A stretch of DNA of 64,000 nucleotides from an uncultured bacterium (GCA_902779075.1 CACZAK010000018.1:43565-107564); one strand, 5' to 3'. Counted from the first letter of the stretch, positions 48,730 through 58,575 are shown. Program-made: numbers and translations. The notes: generated from the letters alone by a model not told the origin.

Positions 48730-51540
48730 TCATCTGATCACCAACCGCGCCATCACGGCGTCGTGGTCGCTCGGGTGGATGCCGTTAGGACGCTCGTTGC
48801 ACGTGACGTGCCTCAGCACGCGCACGTTGCCCGTCGCGAAGATGAAGTCGATGAGACAGACGTTGCTCGGCCTGTACCCGCTGAACGTGAAGAGCGGTCC
48901 TTCGTGCGGCGTCTCGCTCCTGAGGCGCGTGTCGTAGAGCGTGTGCAGCACGGCGGCAATCGGCCCGCCGATCGTCTCGGGGTCGTCGATGACGGGGCCG
49001 CCGCCAGCCTCGAGACGTGCACGGTCTTCCGCCGGGACGTGCTTGTAGTGCGCGTTCATGTCGCCCGTGAGGAAGACGGTCTCGCCCTGCGAGAGGCGGC
49101 GCATTTCCGAGAGGATAATCCTCATGCCATTCACGCGCGCCTCGTTGCTGATGTGGTCGAGGTGCGTGTTGTAGTAACGGAACTTCCGGCCCGTGCGCTT
49201 GTCGCGGAAAAGTCCCCACGTGCAAATGCGCGGGCAGGCCGTATTCCACGACACCGACCCCGGCTCGCGCGGCGTCTCGGAAAGCCAGAAGGTGTCCGTG
49301 TCCAGGCACTCGAACCGGTCCCTGCGATAGTAGATGGTCATTGACTCGCCCTTGTCCTCCGGCAGACGCCCGATGCCGATACGCCCCCAGCCATCGCCCA
49401 ACGCCTCGTCGAGGTATTTCCTCTGCTTGGGCGCAAGCTCCTGCATGCCCACGATGTCGAAACGACGGTTGTTGATCACCTGGACGACGTACGGGAAACG
49501 GTTGGACCAGAAATGGTTTTCCGTATCCGACGGACTCGGACAGCGGATGTTGAACGACGCGAGGTTGAAGGCGTCCTCTTCGTCGCTCGCCCGAGCCTTC
49601 TCCTTGAGCGGGGCATAGACGCCCGTCTTCGCCTTGTCGCGCGAGGCGTACTTCTTCCACATCGCCCCGTCGCGCAGCATCGGCATGAACACGCCGCCGA
49701 TCACGCTACGACCGATGAAGTGGACGTACTTCGAGTTGTGGGTCCAGTACCAGTCGGAGAACGCCACGCGGCTCGGCGTCTCGTTGGCGAAGCGATAGAC
49801 GCGGTCGACGATGGCGTCGAAACATTCGCGGCGGTCGGTGAACGAGGCGCACCAAAGTTCCCAGTCGGTTTTCGTCCAGAGCTTGCGGTTGTCGAGCGGC
49901 AGGCCGAACGGACGTGCAAGGCGGCAGTAGGCGTTGGCCTCCGCGTCGAACACGGACTGCGGGAAAAGCCCGAGGCCCAGCACGCGGTCCCACACGAGGT
50001 TGTACTTCATCGACCATGTGCCGGGACGGTCGTAGGCGAGACGGTACGCGCCCTCGGCACCGCCCTTTGCGGCCTCCATCCACTTCGGCACCATGTCCTT
50101 CGCCATCTTGGCGTACTTCGCGGCGACGTCATCATAACCAAGCGCCTCTGCGAGGCGGGCGTAGCAGGCAAGGGCGACGATGGACTTCGCGGCGAGGTTT
50201 GCGTTGTGCGCGAGGTGTCCCGCAAAGTCGTCCGTGCAAAGCTGGTTGCCGGGGTCGAAGCCGAACCTCTCAAGGTACTCCGCCCACTTCGTGATGGTGG
50301 GCCACCAGTACGACGCGAACTCGGCCGTGCCTTCGATCTGCGCGAGTGCCGCGAGGCAGATGATCATGTTGCCGCTCTCCTCCACGGGCATGAGGAGTCC
50401 CTCTTTCTTCCCCTTCTCGCCGCCGCCGTAGCGCTGTTGGTTGGCGAGCGGGTACTGTCCGAGGTCGTGCGGCGCGAACGACCACGGCCAGCGCGGATGG
50501 GAGGCGTAGACGAGAACCGGCGCGAGCATGGCACGCATGAGCGTGGGACTGACAAACAGCATCTGCGGCGACTGAGGATAGAGGATGTCCACCGTCCCGA
50601 TGCAGCCGTTTGAGTCCTGCTCCTTCGAGAAGTAGAGCGGCTGGTTGTTTTTGTCCGCCGCGAGCTTGCAGGCGGCGAACGTCTGGCGGTAGGCGAGGCT
50701 CGCGAGCGCCGCGTACTTCTCGCCGCCGACCTTCACGAGATCGGCGTAGAGTTCCGCGTCGAACGCATCCATCTTCTTCAGGAGTGCGGCGCGTTCCGCC
50801 TCGGCTTTCTCCAGCATGGCCGTGAAGGAAAGTCCGTCGCGACGCCACCACGCGGGGAGGTCGTCGCCGAAGAACTGGATCGCCTTCACGTCGTCGTAGG
50901 CAAGGAGGAAATGCGCCTCGCCGTCCTTCGCCGCGCTGGGTCCCACGAGCCACGCATAGCCCCAGTCGCAGCGCACGCGGTCGCCGCTGTAGGCAAGTGG
51001 ACGCTGTTCCTTACGCCCGATCGAGATTGCAGGCAGCCCCGCCACCGTGCAGCGGTTGGTGACCATCTGCGCCTTATCGTTGTTCGTCGCGAGCGCGGGC
51101 GATATCGTGGCGTTGAGCTTCCACTCCTTCGCGCCCTCCACGTAGGCGGTCACGTAGGTGACGGGGCGCGATAATACATCCAAGTCATCGGTCAATTTCG
51201 CCGTAGAGAATGTGAGCGAAACTCTTAGGCCGTTGCCAGCGAAGGCATAGCGGGTTTGGAGCGGCATCACCTTCACGCCCGTCTGCGGCAGGGCGGGGAC
51301 AGACTGCGGATCGAGACCGCAGAGACGCCACGTATTACCGTCGGCAGTGAGGGTGATGGAAATCGGCTGCTTCGTGCCGCCCCAGTGGGTCGTCTCCTTC
51401 TCCGTGAGCTTATCCGCCGCGCTCCATACGCTGAAGAACGGGTCGCACGATACGAGCGGCACGGCGGGCGGACGAAACGCCGCGAACCCCGAACACGCCG
51501 ATGCTAAAACGGCAACGAACGACAGAATCGTTTTGTTCAT
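48730..51540 (-). CDS. Exported DUF4965/DUF5127 glutaminase-like protein fused to an EEP phosphodiesterase
   Basis: 936 residues with a signal peptide (about 1-21). Residues about 25-640 match the GtaA-like arrangement DUF4964-DUF5127-DUF4965-DUF1793: Pro-Leu-Val-Ser-Cys-Asp-Pro-Phe-Phe-Ser-Val-Trp-Ser, Arg-Cys-Asp-Trp-Gly-Tyr, and Trp-Ser-Phe-Ala-Pro-His-Asp-Leu-Gly. Residues about 657-936 are a complete endonuclease/exonuclease/phosphatase domain: Ser-Phe-Asn-Ile-Arg, Gly-Met-Gln-Glu-Leu, Asn-Thr-His-Leu-Asp-His, Thr-Gly-Asp-Met-Asn-Ala and Pro-Ser-Asp-His-Asp-Ala, holding all catalytic residues. The fusion is unusual. The activity of the first half is uncertain; an (alpha/alpha)6 glycosidase-like role is possible. 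The start has an AAAGGA site. Confidence 0.85.
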   Translation of the reverse strand: MNKTILSFVAVLASACSGFAAFRPPAVPLVSCDPFFSVWSAADKLTEKETTHWGGTKQPISITLTADGNTWRLCGLDPQSVPALPQTGVKVMPLQTRYAFAGNGLRVSLTFSTAKLTDDLDVLSRPVTYVTAYVEGAKEWKLNATISPALATNNDKAQMVTNRCTVAGLPAISIGRKEQRPLAYSGDRVRCDWGYAWLVGPSAAKDGEAHFLLAYDDVKAIQFFGDDLPAWWRRDGLSFTAMLEKAEAERAALLKKMDAFDAELYADLVKVGGEKYAALASLAYRQTFAACKLAADKNNQPLYFSKEQDSNGCIGTVDILYPQSPQMLFVSPTLMRAMLAPVLVYASHPRWPWSFAPHDLGQYPLANQQRYGGGEKGKKEGLLMPVEESGNMIICLAALAQIEGTAEFASYWWPTITKWAEYLERFGFDPGNQLCTDDFAGHLAHNANLAAKSIVALACYARLAEALGYDDVAAKYAKMAKDMVPKWMEAAKGGAEGAYRLAYDRPGTWSMKYNLVWDRVLGLGLFPQSVFDAEANAYCRLARPFGLPLDNRKLWTKTDWELWCASFTDRRECFDAIVDRVYRFANETPSRVAFSDWYWTHNSKYVHFIGRSVIGGVFMPMLRDGAMWKKYASRDKAKTGVYAPLKEKARASDEEDAFNLASFNIRCPSPSDTENHFWSNRFPYVVQVINNRRFDIVGMQELAPKQRKYLDEALGDGWGRIGIGRLPEDKGESMTIYYRRDRFECLDTDTFWLSETPREPGSVSWNTACPRICTWGLFRDKRTGRKFRYYNTHLDHISNEARVNGMRIILSEMRRLSQGETVFLTGDMNAHYKHVPAEDRARLEAGGGPVIDDPETIGGPIAAVLHTLYDTRLRSETPHEGPLFTFSGYRPSNVCLIDFIFATGNVRVLRHVTCNERPNGIHPSDHDAVMARLVIR

Positions 51541-51609
51541 TTTGCATGTCCTTTTCAATTATCCTTTTACAATCAATTCCTCCGCACAAGAGTGCTGATC
51601 CAGCAACAA

Positions 51610-54033
51610 TTACTTCGTCATCTCAATCATCTGAGCGACGGGAGTGACGTACAGATCCATGTGTCCGTCGGCGTTGTTCGCCGTGCAGACCACATACTGG
51701 CCCTGCATCACGAAATGCGGGTGCGGATCGGGATGCATCTTGCTTTGGTTGTCCTGCGGCATGAGCGGCGGACGCGTGGAGTAGAGCCACACGTGCTTGC
51801 CCGTCTCGCGGTTCCAGAACCCAACGCGCCACTTGCAGCCGCGCCACCACCTCTCCGGCGCGTCGTCGCAGATGACGTACTTCTTGTCGGGCGAGACGTT
51901 GTTATGCCGCGCGCCACGGATGCCGCACCAGCGCTCCTGCTGGCCCGTCGCGAGGTCGTGGTGATAGACATAGTCGCCGGGCCGTCCGCACCAGCTGAAG
52001 CCCTTTCCATCGTCATCCCAGATTTCGTGCGAGGCGAAGTTGCGGTCCTTCGCGGGGATCATCTCGCGCCAGCCTTTTTTCATCAGCCACATACGCGGAT
52101 ACCAGCCGGTCTTCTTCCGGTATTCCTGTCCGTCCTTCTCCCAGCACGCCTCCCAGGCGCACATCGCAAGCGTGTCGTCCGCCGGGTTGACCTGCCCGTG
52201 GTTGCACCAGCGATGCTTCCCTTCGGCGTTGACGAGCGCCGTATCGAGGAACGCGCGCTTCCTGTCCTTTGTGAGCGTGAGGTGCGTGTAGTAGCGCTCG
52301 GCCTTGTATTCGCCGTCGTCAAGTCCCTTCGGAAGGCCGTACAGCTTGACGGCCTTCGACGGATCGGCGAGGTCGCAGCGGAAGAACCCGCCGAGTTTCG
52401 GACTCCCGAACACGACGTAGTTCTCCTTGCACTCGATGAAGGGGTCTCCCACAAACGGCGTGCGGCTCTCGATGTTCTCGCGGCTGATTTTCTCCGCCCG
52501 GGCGACGGGCTTCACCGTATCGTTGAGGAGGTCGGCCACCATCAGGATCTTCGGGCTGCGCTTCGGCTTTTTCTCGTTGCCGACCGTGTAGTTGAAGAGC
52601 AGGAAGCGTCCGTCCTCGGTCATCGACTTCGTGATGAAGTAGAGTGACTGACGATTGTCGTCCGGCTCGCCGTAGACGAGCGCGTACGAGACGACGCCGC
52701 TTTCGGGATCGACGCGCGTCTCAAAGAGCTTGGACGTCGCCGGCGTCTTGATGCCCTTCACCGCGCCCGCGCCGTCCGCGAGGAGCGTCGAGGCGATCCA
52801 GAGCATCGGCGCCTGCGCGTGAGGGTCACCGTTCACCTGGTGCCGCTTGAAGTAATATTCGAGGTTGTTGCGCTTGCCCGTGCCCTCGCACGTGCCCGCC
52901 ACGTTGCCCCACTTGTCCATGCGCGCACAGAGCGCGTCGTAGGCGTCCCGAGCTGCGGTGCCGTACTTCGCGCCGTCAAGCCAGCCGCGCCGAATGCCCA
53001 CGAGGTACGCGTACGTGAACATCGCGGTGCAGGAGGACTCGCCCCAGTTGCGCGGGTCGTCGGGCCTGTCAATGAGCTGGCTCCAGAGACCATCCTTGCG
53101 CTGGTATTTGAGGAGCGTCTCCATCATCAGCTTGTAGCCGTCCATAATGCGCGCGCGGTGCGGACTATCCTCCGGTAGCTGGTCGAGAAGAAGCGCCATC
53201 CCCGCCGCCATCCAGCCGTCGCCGCGTCCCCACACGAACGGCACGTCCGGCGCATGGTAGAAGAGCCCCTTCGCGGGACCGGCCTTGAGCTGGAGCTTGT
53301 CGAGGTAGAAGATCATTTCCGCCGCCGCGCGCTCGATGTACTTGCGGTCGCCCGTCGCGCGGTACGCCTGGCTCTGGAGCGCCGTGATCATGTACATGTC
53401 GTCAATCCACAGACGCGTCTGCACGGAAAGCCCCTTCGCGTAGTACTCGCGCTGGACGTCCGGCGGCGCGCTCTCGCGCTCCTTGAAACTCGCCTCACAC
53501 GGTTCGCACCACTGCGTATCCGCGTACATGAGCCCCATTTCAAGACATGCCTTGTTCCCCTTGTTGTTGTACGCTTGTTGTCCCCCCGCCTTGTTGTCGT
53601 ACGCTTGTTGTCCCCCCGCGATGTAGATCTCCAGCGGCAACGAACCGAAGATTGCGTCGTCGACGTGGCGCGGACGCGAACAGACCTTGTGCTTCGCGCC
53701 GCCCGGCAGGAAATCGTCAAAGAGTCGCACTAGCCTATTCACGCGGTACTCGTCGTCCGTCAGGCGCGCGCACGCGATCGCGTTCATCCAGAGCGACACG
53801 ACGGAATACTGCACGATGCGGTTCCAGCCGTAGCCCTTGTTGCCGTAATACCCGGCGGGCTTGTAGTTTTCAGGACGCGTCGTGAGGAACTGGTCCGTCA
53901 CGCGCCGAGAAATCGTCGCGGGGTCAGTCCCCGCCGGGAGATTGGTGAACCATTTAGAAAGTTCGCCGTCCGCGCATGCGGACAGCACCGCAGCAAAAGT
54001 CGTTGCGCTAACGACAAGAGTCCTATAAATCAT
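51610..54033 (-). CDS. GH105 rhamnogalacturonyl hydrolase fused to an oligogalacturonate-lyase-like propeller
   Basis: 807 residues with a signal peptide (about 1-21). Residues about 30-390 are a GH105-type alpha/alpha-barrel: His-Val-Asp-Asp-Ala-Ile-Phe-Gly, Trp-Ile-Asp-Asp-Met-Tyr-Met (near 206), Trp-Gly-Arg-Gly-Asp-Gly-Trp and Gly-Glu-Ser-Ser-Cys-Thr-Ala-Met-Phe. Such enzymes remove unsaturated galacturonic acid from pectin fragments. Residues about 410-807 resemble the seven-bladed oligogalacturonate lyase (PL22): Ala-Ser-His-Glu-Ile-Trp, Gly-Ala-Arg-His-Asn-Asn-Val-Ser-Pro-Asp-Lys, and His-Pro-His-Phe at the metal site. A tandem 30-bp repeat adds two copies of Ala-Gly-Gly-Gln-Gln-Ala-Tyr-X-Asn-Lys near residue 145. 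It is downstream of the GH51-GH127 gene. Confidence 0.87.
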   Translation of the reverse strand: MIYRTLVVSATTFAAVLSACADGELSKWFTNLPAGTDPATISRRVTDQFLTTRPENYKPAGYYGNKGYGWNRIVQYSVVSLWMNAIACARLTDDEYRVNRLVRLFDDFLPGGAKHKVCSRPRHVDDAIFGSLPLEIYIAGGQQAYDNKAGGQQAYNNKGNKACLEMGLMYADTQWCEPCEASFKERESAPPDVQREYYAKGLSVQTRLWIDDMYMITALQSQAYRATGDRKYIERAAAEMIFYLDKLQLKAGPAKGLFYHAPDVPFVWGRGDGWMAAGMALLLDQLPEDSPHRARIMDGYKLMMETLLKYQRKDGLWSQLIDRPDDPRNWGESSCTAMFTYAYLVGIRRGWLDGAKYGTAARDAYDALCARMDKWGNVAGTCEGTGKRNNLEYYFKRHQVNGDPHAQAPMLWIASTLLADGAGAVKGIKTPATSKLFETRVDPESGVVSYALVYGEPDDNRQSLYFITKSMTEDGRFLLFNYTVGNEKKPKRSPKILMVADLLNDTVKPVARAEKISRENIESRTPFVGDPFIECKENYVVFGSPKLGGFFRCDLADPSKAVKLYGLPKGLDDGEYKAERYYTHLTLTKDRKRAFLDTALVNAEGKHRWCNHGQVNPADDTLAMCAWEACWEKDGQEYRKKTGWYPRMWLMKKGWREMIPAKDRNFASHEIWDDDGKGFSWCGRPGDYVYHHDLATGQQERWCGIRGARHNNVSPDKKYVICDDAPERWWRGCKWRVGFWNRETGKHVWLYSTRPPLMPQDNQSKMHPDPHPHFVMQGQYVVCTANNADGHMDLYVTPVAQMIEMTK
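53559..53618. repeat. In-frame tandem 30-bp duplication in the GH105 gene
   Basis: Copies 53559-53588 and 53589-53618 differ at one base. Each adds ten residues (Ala-Gly-Gly-Gln-Gln-Ala-Tyr-(Asp/Asn)-Asn-Lys). Confidence 0.85.
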
Positions 54034-54086
54034 TTTGGTTTCCCTTCCCTGCCGACAATACTAGGTTTGTAAAAGACGAAAGGCCG

Positions 54087-57000
54087 TCAATCCACCTTCC
54101 ATTCCCTCACGCCGGCGGAGAAGCCCGGCGGAAGCTGGACATCAAGCCGCAGCGCATGCGTCTTGACCGGTGCGAACGATACCTCGTCCCATCCGTTCTT
54201 AACGGGAGTGTGCGATTCTACAAGCTGTTTCCATGATCCGTCACCCTGCAGCGCGCTGAGCGTCCACGATGCAGGATAACGGCAGTTGCCTTTTTGAGCC
54301 CTGTCGTCGAACCATACGACCGCGCTCTTTGAAAACTCAGTCTCTTCGTCGAAGTCGTATCTGATCCATTCCTTTGTCGCAAGGTGCGGCCAGAAGTCGA
54401 AGTTGCCGTTATTCACCTCACTGTCATTGGCCTTGGGAATATTCGGCGTCATGCCGCTGCGGCTGAACGAGACGGACACCTTCGCGAACACGCCTTTGTG
54501 GCATCCCGCCTTCACGGGGTCCGCGACCATCCACACCATTGCCCGCCCCTCGCCGCGGTTGAGGCGCGCGAAGTTCGGCACCGCAACCGCGCCGTTGCTC
54601 CCTTTGATCGCGAATACGCCGTCGCAGATGTCGGCTTTCCAGAACGGCTTGAAGGAAACGCCTGGGTCAAGGACGAGCCTAGAAAGAGGTTGCGGGTTGT
54701 CGACCTGCTCGAAGCTGTACACGACAGGGCCGCGCTGGAGCGCGACGCGCCCCCTGTTCGCCTGCACGCGCTCGTCGCACAGCACCCTCTGGACCGGCAT
54801 CGGAAACTCGAGCTCCACGACGTCGCCGAACTTCCACGTGCGCGCGATGCGCGCATAGCCCCCACTGAATTCGGCATCGGCCTTTGTCTCGTTCACGGTG
54901 ACAGTGAAAAGCCCTTTCACGTCGGGGACTACGGTGTAGAGCGCGCTGTCGGTCTTACCGGGCACGCGCAGCGCGAACGTGAACGCAGCAGGCCTCTCCG
55001 GCGCAAGGGTGAACGTCACCTTGCCCGACCACGGATAGTCCGTACTCTGGCGGATTGAAAGGCGCGTGTCGGCGACGTTGCCGACGCTGCCCTCGGCCGA
55101 GAGGAAATGATCGGCGTAGAGCGTCCTTCCGTCCGAGCCGAGCGAATAGGCAAGGTCCTTCAGGGCCAGGAGCGTGCGAGGGATGTTGCCCACGCAGCAG
55201 GGACAGACGTGCCATGCGTAGCGAACCTTGGAACCGTCGAGCGGGTTCTGGTAGTAGAAGTTGCAGCCGTCTGCTGAGATCGAGCCGAGGAGGTTGTTGT
55301 ACAGCAGCCGTTCCTGGACGTCCACGGGCCACGAGTCTCCGTGGCGCTTGTGCTGCTCAATCGTCCAGAAGCTCATGCCGCACGACGCGCAAGACTCGCA
55401 GTAGCCGTTGTTGGCGAGTTCGTAGTCGCCGGCGAACGCCTCGCCGTGCCACGATGCCCCTACGCCGCCAGTGAGGTACTCCTTACGGTTGATCGCACTG
55501 TCGAAAAGACGGTCTGCGGCGGCTCCGAGTTCCCGGTCCCCAAGGCGCGAGGCGATGGCGGACATCGCGGTGTAGAAATACGTCGCCCTCACGGCGTGAC
55601 CTGTGGCGTCCTTCATTTCCGTTGCCGGACGCTCCGCCTGGTGGTAGGCTGCATTCCAGCCAGAGTTATTCCCTGCGGCTACGTGCTGGTTGCGGATGAA
55701 GTGCTGCGCGAGACGGACATATTTGTCGCCCCTCCCCAGGCCCTCGGACGCATTAACCGCGTCTGCGAGACGGCAGAGCGCATATTCGAGGCCGGCATGT
55801 CCGTTGAGCCACGTGCGCTTCGGTGCTGGGCCGAATACAGAGTCAAGATGGTTGGCGCACTTGATAGCGGCGTCGAAGAGTCGGCGGTCTTTCCCCTTCG
55901 TCATCCTCCAATGCGCCACGCCCATTTCGATGAAGTAGCCCATCACGTAGAACTCATGGTCGCCCGCTTTCGTGAAATGGGGCTTTTTGCGCAAGTCGTG
56001 GAAGGAGTGTATGTAGCCGGAAGGTTCCTGCGCGGCAAGGATAATCGGAATCCACTCTTCCATCTTCTCACGAAGCCGACGCTGTCCCTGCGCCATCACC
56101 GAGTCGTCGCCGGGGGATATCTCAAGCGCAAGCGAGATCGCCTCCATGGTGTTGTAGACGTAGGCGTCGCTCCACGGGCATCCCTTGAACTTCACGGAAG
56201 GCGTCTTGCCGGCGAGGACTTCGCCGGTGGCGACAAGGTTGAGGAGTTCCTCCCCCTTTCCGCCGGCCTCCATCTGCCGGATACAGTGCGGAATCCACTT
56301 GCAGATCAAGCGACGGTACTGGTTGCGCCAGAAGCCGTCCACCTTCACGTCCTGCATGGCGATTGGCTTAAGCGCGTCGCAGCCGCCCGCCGCAGTGGAG
56401 ATATCTATGATGCTGATGGAGTGCGGCGGGAGAGACACCTTTCCGTCCTTCACCTCAAACGTCGTCTTCACCGGCACTACGCGGTTCTCCGCGCCAATGT
56501 CGTTGTAGTCGTCCGTCGACGCGCCAACAAGGACCGCCGCCTGGTAGGGCGCGCTCGCCGAGCGCGCCGTGCCCGCCGTAATCGCCGAAATGTCAAACGA
56601 CACCGCCTTGTCGGGCGACTTGTTGACGACCGCGAGGGCACGGCGCTTACCGTCGTCGGAGGCCGTCAGCACCGCGTCGACGGCGGGCACGACGCGCCAA
56701 CCGTCGGAGAGGTTGCCGCAATCGACGCTCACCGGCACGACGTTCGGCTGCAGGAGGTGCGTGTACATCCAGAACACGTGGTAGGTCGTGCGCTTGACGA
56801 TTCCCTTATCATGCACAAACACCGCGCCGCGCGTGTTGACGACCGGCGAGAAGCACGCCATCTTCACCGTCTCGCAGTGACGCAGGCAGGCGTTGAGGAA
56901 GTTGGCAGTGAAGACCGCGTCGGACATGTTGTAGAGCGAGGCGATGTCGTTCTTGCGCCGTGCCGCGTGGTCCATCCGCCCGTTCTTGCCCCGCGGATGA

Positions 57001-58445
57001 TACCAGCCGCGCATGTTCCACTCATCGAACGCGATGCCAATCTTCCCGCCGCCGAAGCCGGCCTTCTTGAGGATGCCGATGGTCTGCACGATGGTCTCCT
57101 CGGGACGGCTCGTCTGCATCATCCACTCGAGGTACGGACGCTGGTTCGGCCCGCCGCCGTAGTAGTCGTGGATGCTCACGTAGTCGAGCAGGTAGCCGGC
57201 CGCCTTGAGAAGCGGAAGCGTCCACCTCTCGTTCGGCGTCGCGGCCGCAAGGAGGTAGATCCGGCGGTCCGCGCCGCGCATCATCTTCGCGCTCTCCCGC
57301 ACGAGCGGGCCCCACTGCGCGACGGTCTTCGCGCCCATTTCCCAGCCGCCCCAGTTCTCGTTGCCGACGCTCCAGTACAGCACGTCGTGCGGCTTCGGGT
57401 AGCCGTTCGCGATGCGCTGGCGTCCCCACTTGCCGACGTTGAGGTTGCAGTACTCCACCCAGTCGCTCATCTCCTCCTCGTTGCCGGAGCCCGCGTTCGT
57501 GCAGATGTACGGCTCGCAGCCAACCTTGCGGCACCACTTCACGTATTCGTCCGTGCCGAACGTGTTGGGGTCCTCGACCTCCCACGCCTTGTCCCACATC
57601 GGCTGGCGCTTTGGCCCGATACCGTACTTCCAGTGGTAGGCCGAGACAAAGCAGCCGCCCGGCCAGCGCACGATCGGCACCTTGATCTCGCGCAGGGCCT
57701 CGATAACGTCCTTGCGGAAACCGTCCTCGTCGGATAGCGGATGCCCCGGCCAGAAAAGCCCGCCGTACACCTGACGGTCGTGGTGCTCAATAAACTGGCC
57801 AAAGATCATCGGGCTGTACTTGATCGCCTTCCCGCCCTTCACCGGAGCAATGGACGCGGGACGCCCCGACGTATCCACCGCCGCGAGCGACTCCACGACA
57901 AGTCTGCCATCGAGCCAAGCGCGGATGCGGTCGTCCATGCATTCCACCTTCACGTCGTACCAGCGTCCCTGCTCGATCGAGCCGGGCACCTTCTTGATCG
58001 CGAACGGCGGCTGTTCGATACCGTGTTGCGTGTTGACCCATCCGCCGAAGATGACCCACTCGCCGCCGCCCACAATCAGGTTCTTGCCCGTGGCGACTAT
58101 GAAGCCTTCCTTGCCGTCGATCTTCTTCGCCTTCACCGTGAGGGTGACGTTGCGGAACTTCTGCGGAATCGACAGCGTCACCGCCTCGTGCCCGAGCCCG
58201 CCGAAAGTCTGCTCAAGCGTGCCGCCGCCGCACTTCCACACGCCGCGTCCGGCGGAAAGCCAGTCCTTCACGGCGTCGGGCGTCGCGAAGTCGTTGGAGT
58301 AGACGACCTTCGCGTCGGCATCGACGATGCGAAGTTCCTTGAACGCGGCCCTACCCTCATAAGCACCCACGCCGAGCGCAAACTCCGCACCATGCGCAGC
58401 AGCGGCCACCGCCGCACACGTTAAAACAAAGCTAATCTTCTTCAT
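54087..58445 (-). CDS. Exported GH51-GH127 double arabinofuranosidase
   Basis: 1452 residues with a signal peptide (about 1-19). Residues 25-200 look like a laminin-G/concanavalin-like carbohydrate module. Residues about 205-690 are GH51: Phe-Gly-Gln-Phe-Ile-Glu-His, Arg-Trp-Pro-Gly-Gly, Gly-Asn-Glu-Asn-Trp (acid/base Glu363) and Ala-Phe-Asp-Glu-Trp-Asn (nucleophile Glu475), i.e. alpha-L-arabinofuranosidase. Residues about 692-1330 are GH127, beta-L-arabinofuranosidase: Tyr-Cys-Glu-Ser-Cys near 1014 and Cys-Pro-Cys-Cys near 1082, the Glu-Cys-Cys-Cys zinc site with the nucleophile Cys. The C-terminal 120 residues resemble an F5/8 (CBM32-like) module. A palindromic repeat encodes residues about 625-634. 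The start has an AGGAGAG site. Confidence 0.9.
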   Translation of the reverse strand: MKKISFVLTCAAVAAAAHGAEFALGVGAYEGRAAFKELRIVDADAKVVYSNDFATPDAVKDWLSAGRGVWKCGGGTLEQTFGGLGHEAVTLSIPQKFRNVTLTVKAKKIDGKEGFIVATGKNLIVGGGEWVIFGGWVNTQHGIEQPPFAIKKVPGSIEQGRWYDVKVECMDDRIRAWLDGRLVVESLAAVDTSGRPASIAPVKGGKAIKYSPMIFGQFIEHHDRQVYGGLFWPGHPLSDEDGFRKDVIEALREIKVPIVRWPGGCFVSAYHWKYGIGPKRQPMWDKAWEVEDPNTFGTDEYVKWCRKVGCEPYICTNAGSGNEEEMSDWVEYCNLNVGKWGRQRIANGYPKPHDVLYWSVGNENWGGWEMGAKTVAQWGPLVRESAKMMRGADRRIYLLAAATPNERWTLPLLKAAGYLLDYVSIHDYYGGGPNQRPYLEWMMQTSRPEETIVQTIGILKKAGFGGGKIGIAFDEWNMRGWYHPRGKNGRMDHAARRKNDIASLYNMSDAVFTANFLNACLRHCETVKMACFSPVVNTRGAVFVHDKGIVKRTTYHVFWMYTHLLQPNVVPVSVDCGNLSDGWRVVPAVDAVLTASDDGKRRALAVVNKSPDKAVSFDISAITAGTARSASAPYQAAVLVGASTDDYNDIGAENRVVPVKTTFEVKDGKVSLPPHSISIIDISTAAGGCDALKPIAMQDVKVDGFWRNQYRRLICKWIPHCIRQMEAGGKGEELLNLVATGEVLAGKTPSVKFKGCPWSDAYVYNTMEAISLALEISPGDDSVMAQGQRRLREKMEEWIPIILAAQEPSGYIHSFHDLRKKPHFTKAGDHEFYVMGYFIEMGVAHWRMTKGKDRRLFDAAIKCANHLDSVFGPAPKRTWLNGHAGLEYALCRLADAVNASEGLGRGDKYVRLAQHFIRNQHVAAGNNSGWNAAYHQAERPATEMKDATGHAVRATYFYTAMSAIASRLGDRELGAAADRLFDSAINRKEYLTGGVGASWHGEAFAGDYELANNGYCESCASCGMSFWTIEQHKRHGDSWPVDVQERLLYNNLLGSISADGCNFYYQNPLDGSKVRYAWHVCPCCVGNIPRTLLALKDLAYSLGSDGRTLYADHFLSAEGSVGNVADTRLSIRQSTDYPWSGKVTFTLAPERPAAFTFALRVPGKTDSALYTVVPDVKGLFTVTVNETKADAEFSGGYARIARTWKFGDVVELEFPMPVQRVLCDERVQANRGRVALQRGPVVYSFEQVDNPQPLSRLVLDPGVSFKPFWKADICDGVFAIKGSNGAVAVPNFARLNRGEGRAMVWMVADPVKAGCHKGVFAKVSVSFSRSGMTPNIPKANDSEVNNGNFDFWPHLATKEWIRYDFDEETEFSKSAVVWFDDRAQKGNCRYPASWTLSALQGDGSWKQLVESHTPVKNGWDEVSFAPVKTHALRLDVQLPPGFSAGVREWKVD
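56541..56568. repeat. TGGTAGGG palindrome inside the GH51-GH127 gene
   Basis: 27 bases identical to the intergenic copy at 9951-9978. Here it encodes Gly-Thr-Ala-Arg-Ser-Ala-Ser-Ala-Pro-Tyr-Gln in frame. Confidence 0.85.
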
Positions 58446-58575
58446 TTCATCTCTCCTCTTTAGGATGTATTATTACCATACTTAAAGGACTCGGCATCCC
58501 TCCAAACGCCAAAAAAAAGTGGCAATTGTCGGGGGAAAAGGTCCTACAGCATTGAGACATTTTTTCATGGCGCGT

